This document shows, in pieces, positions 58,106-64,000 of a DNA stretch of 64,000 nucleotides (its first letter is position 1; every line of letters begins with the position of its first letter). This stretch comes from Gamsiella multidivaricata (lineage: Eukaryota > Mortierellomycota > Mortierellomycetes > Mortierellales > Mortierellaceae), in contig NW_026251709.1 in NCBI RefSeq assembly GCF_025024155.1, positions 248,001 to 312,000 of the forward strand, in the 5' to 3' direction. The notes under the pieces were generated by a model. That model was not told the DNA's origin. It was given only the letters and a program-made list of their open reading frames with translations, and did not search any database. The translations under genes and the position numbers were made by a program.

Positions 58106-61100
58106 ATGGCCCCCTTCCATCAGAATCTGCCCCAGTCTCCCTCAATTGCTTCACGTTCAGACACTCCCCTAACTTTCCCTCTGCCCCGCTCCGTACCAGT
58201 CCCCGTCTTCACCAATACGCCGTATGCACCGGACACAAAGAACGTGTCCCCCGGTCATGGTCTCTTGACTGACCAATCATCGTCCCCACTGCTTCCTCGG
58301 CTACACGCGCATAAACAGGAACAAAAGCAGGGACAGGAACAGAATCAGGAGCAGACGCAGAAACAGGGACAGGGACAGGGACTCGGCTCTCCGTCCCCTC
58401 CTTCCGCAATACCTCCTAATCAGCCCACTCTGCGCCAGAATTACGAACCAATGCCATCCATACAGTTTCAACAGCTTCAATATGCCTGTCGGTCTCGATC
58501 TCTCGATGAGCAGCAGTATCTTTTTTACCAGGGACAAAGCCAACAGATCCAACTCCAGTCTTTTGTTCAAGCCCGAGAATACTCTTCGTCCTCTCTGAAG
58601 TATACAGATCGCAAGAGGATTTTGCTGCACACCTTAAGTTCACCAGATCCGGGGTATCTAGATGCCCTCAGCGGCTACTTCAGTCCACATATCGGCCAAC
58701 CTGCTACAATAGAATCGCAATCTGGAAATATCTCTCACGCAGAGGATGAAGAAGATGATGTGGAGATCGAGGAAGAAGACGATGAGGAGATCGAGGAGGA
58801 AGGATGGAGCGGTCGTGCGAATTGTTCCATGTCAAGGAGCGTCGTTAGGTAAGTAAGGGCGGTACTTTATCTCATCAATCAAGACGATTTTGTGGGTCAT
58901 ATCGAAGTTTACGCTGACTTTTCAATCACACGCCACACTTGTTTAAAGAGATGTTCAGAGGAGAGAGCGACGCTGCTCGCGGCTTATGGGAGGGCCTGCA
59001 GCGTGGGCAGGAACACCACTGAATACTCAATGGACACCAAAGAACAGCTTGCTCGTTTCGCCCGCAAATGACGGCACTATCACTACACCGCCACCATCCG
59101 CGCGAGTTCCTTTTATGCCCAGACGAAGGCGCCACTCCTGTGTGGCACCCAATACCAAGGAATTCCGTGCCCTCGCAACAATTTTTGGCTGGGTCACTGT
59201 ATCATCCTCCAACAGCTGGTTGAAGGGATCCGACGGGCAAAAGTTACAAGCTGCAGAGTTTATGATCGAGGGCACACTGCAGCGCTGCACCGGGATCCAC
59301 CCAGCATCGTGCGAGAGCGATAATGGCTTGGACATGGGCGAAGCCTTTCGGCCTAGGTCGATGATGGCCTCGTGCGCACCACGCGAGTCTAGGTGAGAGA
59401 AGGCTTGCACTCGCGTCGTTTCACCCTTGCAGTGAATTCCAGAGCTGATGCTGCGTTCTTGATTGTTTATTCCAGGGGTCCAGAGCTCACGGACAGCTGC
59501 GTTCGCATTTCAGAGCAGGGTTCGCGTTTTTCGAATGGAGGAGTGGGGTGCCCACGCAAAAGTGATAAGGGATTGAAGTCAACTCCTACTCAACGCTGCC
59601 TCACAGCACTCCCTGGACAGCAGCCAACTCCTCTACAGCCATCAGTGGAGGATGAGGCAATCGCTCACTCCCAAGCCCTAATGAATGAAAGTGGTGATAT
59701 CGTGCCAACAATTTCGGAATTGAAGGGCGCGCAGGAATCGACTGAGCAATCTACAGTGCCGGTGAACGCGCCGGTCGGTCGGGCAGGGTTTGAAACTCAG
59801 TTCGATACAGGGGGTACGCGCTGTAGGAAGAAGTTGCCGGCGCTTCCTCTGGCCGTTGATTATGAGGTGAACTCCGGTTACATGCCTTTCTCTTGGGAAC
59901 TTTATAGCCAGTCCCTTCAGACATCGTCGGCCACCAACGTTGAACCGAATCCTGCTTATTCCCAGGACAACCACTGCAACCATGGCATCCCATATCCACC
60001 GATTAATCAGACACATTATTGCAGCACTGATGCCGGTATTCAGAGGCAATCTTTAGGAGGGACGCTACCCTCATCTGCACCGGAATCACCACTTTTATCT
60101 GACGCGCCACCAGTGCCCCCTCGATACCCCGAGATTGATTCTCGTGTGTTTGACCATCCGGAAGATGAAGGCCCCGACAGCATCGTGTACGCCCCATCTG
60201 ACTCGACCGGAGACATCTCTGCTCCTGGACGTGGTGAGCCCTTACCTATTATTGCCGCCACAATCGTTAAGCTGATTGAAAAACTAACCCATCAGCATGG
60301 AATGGGTACGTGATCTATTAAGAATTGCTATGTCAAAAAAGGCACAGATGTACTTAATCCTTTCCCTTTGGTAGACTCTGGGTTCACGACAGACTTTTTT
60401 CTCACGTACCGGCTGTTCATGTCGCCAGTGCAGCTATGCAAATATCTCATCCAGCGATACTTGTGGGCATTGGAGCAGGACACGGAATCTCGATACGTTG
60501 TTCGAGTTCGGTAAGTTTAAGTTCAGTACAGCTCATCTTCTTTCATTACAGGATCATTTGGACAAAGTCCTCACAATGTGGGAATTACAAACGTTTCATA
60601 TCTAATACTGCTATAGCACGTTCGTTGTATTCCGTTATTGGATCAACAACCACTTTGCAGACGATTTTTTGACCTCAAAGTCATTACGTTTCCAAATGGC
60701 CTTGTTTCTAAACGAAATGCGTTTTCATCCACGCGTGCAGGCCTCTGCACGAGATTCCCGTATTATCCGCAGCCTCATGGATTTTTTCAAGTACCAGAGA
60801 CGGCTCTATAAAGGTCTTGCAGAACAAAGTCTGACGACAGAGCAGGAGCAAAAACTTAGGCAAAAGGATGAGAAGACAGCTGAGGATGTTAATGATGCGC
60901 ATTGTGGCAACGACGACCTGAAAGCAGCAGAAGTAGAACGCTTAAGTGTGGTGGCGGCAATACAAAGGTCCTGGGATGCGTTTGCAAACAAGTCGATCAC
61001 AAGTGACCTTCCCAGTACTACTCAACACTCTACCCCAGTCAAAGGACGCCATCGCGCATCGACCTTGGCAGGTACGACTTTAAGATCCATGGTCGAAGAG

Positions 61101-63565
61101 TCTCAAGGCAATTTCATGGTAAGGCAAGGCGTGGGAATATCTATTGCATTTCATGGGCTGACCACAAAGTGGGCAATTATTGACGCATACCTGACATGGC
61201 GACTCAATTTAGGATTCGAAACCACCTCTCTCAAAGGAGGCTCGGTCCCAATCCATGTTAAGACAAATGAGCGAAGGCAGAGCGGTGATGACCAGAGAGC
61301 GTCGACAATCGACATCGTCCATCAGATCCAACAAGAGTGGGAACACTTGGTCCACGATAATGACGATGGGTATTAGCAAATTGCGACAGAAGAGCGAGGA
61401 CATTTATCAGCACCTTGTCCATCCTATCAATGCGCTGGGCAAAGCTGACAACAGGAGCTGCGTCTGCTGGACTCCGGCCTACACGGGGATCAACGAACAT
61501 CACGTCTTGAACACGGCACGGAGTCACCCCAACTTGCGGCCGTCTGTCGTTGTAACAAATGCCTTCCAGGATTCAGCCCAGTCTCAATCATCTGTGGCTC
61601 ACACGACTCCTGGAGTGGCCTCCAATAAGTCGGTCAAGCGCCTAAAGTCATCCATTAACCTGGGTCGGTCCACACCAGCAACGGCTCCTTCACCTACGTC
61701 CTCGCCCACCCGAAATCAGTTCTCCAGTATTTCGAGCCGCCATTCACGCTCCAACTCCAACTCTTCCATGGGCTACCACCCTAATCCGGACTGTCCCTAT
61801 CACATTCCATGCTTGAATGCCTCCAGTAAAGATACTTCTAAGAAACCCAGCGAGCCTATGGATGAGAATTCAATAGCGACACTTCAGGAGGCCTTGCAGG
61901 ATGATTTCATCGACATGATTCCTCAGCTACAGGTTTCTCGCATGACGAGCTTGATCCCTCCTCCTTCTCCAGCATGGCAGTGCTCTCCTTGGTATACGAG
62001 TTCGCAGCAGAACAACGCCAGCACGGTTTCGCCTGTGTACAAGCCCTTTATTCTGTTTTATCGATCTCAAATGGTAGCACAACAGTTATGTCTGCTCGAG
62101 CAGCACTTTCTAGAGCAGATTAGATGGGATGAGCTACTGGAGATGGAGTTGACAAAGGCGGGAAGGAGGAATGGAAGTAAGGCCCAGTCGTCGTTCAGCG
62201 GTTATCTGTTCAAGGTTGAACTTGAGCGCAGTGGTATCGAAGCCAGCAATCAGCGGAGCAACATGGTAAGGCAGCAGCTCTGTATTAGAGTAAAGGTCAT
62301 GATATGGATAAGCATAACAGCACGAAAGAGAGTTAACCCCCCCCCTATCTGTCTGTATGCTTTCCTAGTTATGCATGTGGGTCGCTTCTGAGGTTGTCAG
62401 CACGCATCCGATTGAAGATCGAGTGCACGTTATTGAAAAATTCATCCGGATCGCACAGGTACAACATATCGCGCCGACGCCCAGACTGGCTCAACGCATG
62501 TCAGTGTTTTATGTTCGTGTCACATTTTGACCCCGCCATTATTGATCATTTGCTAGAAATGTTACCAATATCGAAACTTCAACTCGCTCATTCAGCTGGT
62601 CATGGGTTTGGGATCCTCACACCTTTGCGGACTAAGACGCACCTGGTCCAGGGTCGGAAACTACGAGATGCGAGTCCTTCAAGATCTCCAGGACTTTATT
62701 TCGCCTTGTAGCAACTGGAGGGTAATTCGGAAGGCCATGAACCAAGTCAGCTACAAGGACACGCTTGGCGACAGCAACCAGCGATTCAATTTCCAGACAC
62801 AGGACAGTGCTGTTTCCGCCGGCAGCGTCTCTGGTATGAATCTAACCATGCTTTGGGTACATAAACGGACATTGTTTTTGTGCAATATACAAGGGATGGT
62901 TTAACAGCTCTTGGTGCATTTTTATGACCTTCCCAGGGCAAGAGTCGAATGGGCCCAGTGTGCAGCTACTGAGCGAATCTGAACAGTGTGGACATAGCAA
63001 ATATCTCCAGTATCAAGTATCGCTAGAAAAGCAAGGATGCATCCCCTTTCTAGGGCTCTTTGTCTTTGATCTCACGCATATTACAGTCTCTTCTACATGG
63101 TATCTTCCTCAGACACCAAAGTCAAAGGATGGAGGAGGGTGTCAGCGGGAACCGGGATCGAATTCTATGCCCGCTATATCGATGAGGACTGATTATCCAG
63201 TCATGACAGCAGCGCCATTGGAGGCGCCGGACCCAAAGGATCTAGAAGAATTGCTTCCGACAGGAAAGCTGCTGGTGCACTTTTATCGTTTCCAATTGAT
63301 TGGTAAGATAAGTTGATGGGAGAGGGGGAGGGGAGGGGGGCCAGACTGTTGAGGTTGGATATTATTTTTTGGTCCTTACTGAGATGTTTGATTTCCTGTG
63401 AGTGGTAAAATAGCCAAGACGATCAAGTGGTTTTTGGCATTCCAACAACGATCTCAAAAATACACGTTTCCGGTGGACAGGATCTTGTATTCCAAGTGCC
63501 TCCTACTTCGTGTGTTGAGTACTGAGCAAGTGCGAGAACTTGCCGACAGCTGCGAGTGTGATTGA
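58106..63565 (+). CDS. Ras guanine nucleotide exchange factor (CDC25-like)
   Basis: Predicted activator that loads GTP on a Ras-family GTPase. Ten exons (58106-58848, 58949-59392, 59476-60305, 60375-60510, 60617-61118, 61213-62265, 62369-62458, 62557-62833, 62937-63302, 63414-63565) give 1530 aa. The N-terminal ~640 residues are low-complexity, with a QEQKQGQEQNQEQ repeat and an acidic run (DDVEIEEEDDEEIEEE). The RasGEF N/REM domain starts near 655 (IIAATIVKLIEKLTHQHGMD, FFLTYRLFMSP, FRYWINNHFADDF). A ~330-residue variable linker follows. The catalytic domain, about 1161-1520, has MVAQQLCLLEQHFLEQI, LCMWVASEVVSTHPIEDRV, NFNSLIQLVMGLGSSHL, CIPFLGLFVFDLTHI and a final VDRILYSKCLLLRV. All introns are GT-AG and every junction preserves frame and conserved residues. 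The start is the first ATG of exon 1 and may be later than the true one. Ras target unknown. Confidence 0.93.
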
Positions 63566-64000
63566 CCTAATCTCTCAATCAAAGACACCAAAAAAAAAAA
63601 AAAAAAAAAAAAGCTCCTAAGAATTATACAAAAGTATCATTACTTTCAACCAACCAATTATGACTTTAACGACATCAATGATGACCCTTTATCCGCCCCA
63701 CTCAACTTTTAAATACCCTTCATGGTACACCCTCCGTCCGGCGTCTCTTCCTCATGCACCCATCTCGCGCTCCATCACCCATCGCACCCATTGCACTTGT
63801 AACAACATAACGCACACCTTACATAGCCCAGCCCTACCTTCTATTGCACGACCCCTTCCTTACTCCTACCAGGCTTCTCTTACGAAAAATCAATATAGAG
63901 CATATCCTCTTCCAATATGACTACTGTTCGTTTCTGTAGAAAATAAAGTACCTGTACAAATCAATCGGCTGACAGCAAAGAAAAAGGGAAAGTTGCTGCA
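63566..64000. other. 3' flank of RasGEF to the window edge
   Basis: A run of 23 A (63590-63612) begins 25 bp after the RasGEF stop. Beyond it lies CA/CT-rich DNA without a recognisable frame, and an AATAAA near 63941. The next gene, if any, lies outside the window. Confidence 0.5.
63590..63612. repeat. 23-base poly(A) run just after the RasGEF stop
   Basis: Genome-encoded A run in the 3' untranslated region or flank of RasGEF. Confidence 0.85.

Noticed and set aside
61119..61376. Frameshift in RasGEF between two overlapping open frames
   Set aside because: A regular GT-AG intron (61119-61212) explains the change of frame and joins both parts in phase.

Overview
The window looks like about 64 kb of nuclear DNA from a filamentous fungus of an early-diverging lineage, most likely Mortierellomycota (Mortierella/Linnemannia/Podila type); the phylum is an inference. 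Support comes from short spliceosomal introns in nearly every gene, CT-rich promoters and leaders on the sense strand, many long homopolymer runs, F-box/LRR genes, and a CSL (Su(H)/RBP-J type) transcription factor, a family absent from budding yeast. There are no prokaryotic operons, CRISPR arrays, rRNA genes, recognisable tRNA genes or intact transposons.

Layout. (1) 1-94 holds what may be the last codons of a gene cut by the window edge. (2) 1631-5221 (-): six-exon Cid1/TRF4-type nucleotidyltransferase. (3) 6474-6881 (-) TMA7 and 7164-9993 (+) LETM1, divergent across 282 bp; LETM1 has a GC-AG intron. (4) 10413-11578 (+): unrecognised secreted acidic protein with dibasic sites. (5) A gene-free stretch of about 7.5 kb precedes a Pho85-type (PCL/PHO80-like) cyclin, 19059-21499 (+). 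(6) 22974-26903 (-): CSL transcription factor containing a 120-nt intron that keeps the frame open. (7) 30233-31636 (+) intronless CPA2 antiporter, tail to tail with RVB1, 31747-33548 (-). (8) Two tandem F-box/LRR genes: 34388-36952 (+), and 37234-39057 (+), which also carries a PHD finger. (9) 39247-40630 (-): AAAP amino-acid transporter. (10) A 4.6 kb gene-poor stretch, then two unrecognised single-pass membrane protein genes, 45207-45996 (-) and 47599-48884 (-, 5' end unresolved). (11) 51355-56563 (+): full-length ABCC transporter with TMD0. (12) 58106-63565 (+): Ras guanine nucleotide exchange factor with ten exons.

The genes are ordinary dispersed eukaryotic genes rather than a pathway cluster. 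Themes are nutrient and cell-cycle signalling (RasGEF, PCL-type cyclin, CSL factor), RNA and chromatin (nucleotidyltransferase, RVB1, PHD/F-box protein), membrane transport (antiporter, amino-acid transporter, ABCC pump, LETM1) and lineage-specific surface or secreted proteins. Exon models were built by hand from GT/GC...AG sites and frame continuity; multi-exon coordinates give the outer limits of the coding region, introns included.

Most interesting items: the PHD + F-box + LRR protein (domain order like the C-terminal part of animal KDM2), the frame-preserving intron in the CSL factor, the secreted KR-rich acidic precursor, the cysteine-rich membrane protein without a signal peptide, and five CAATTG motifs within 95 bp upstream of the cyclin TATA box.
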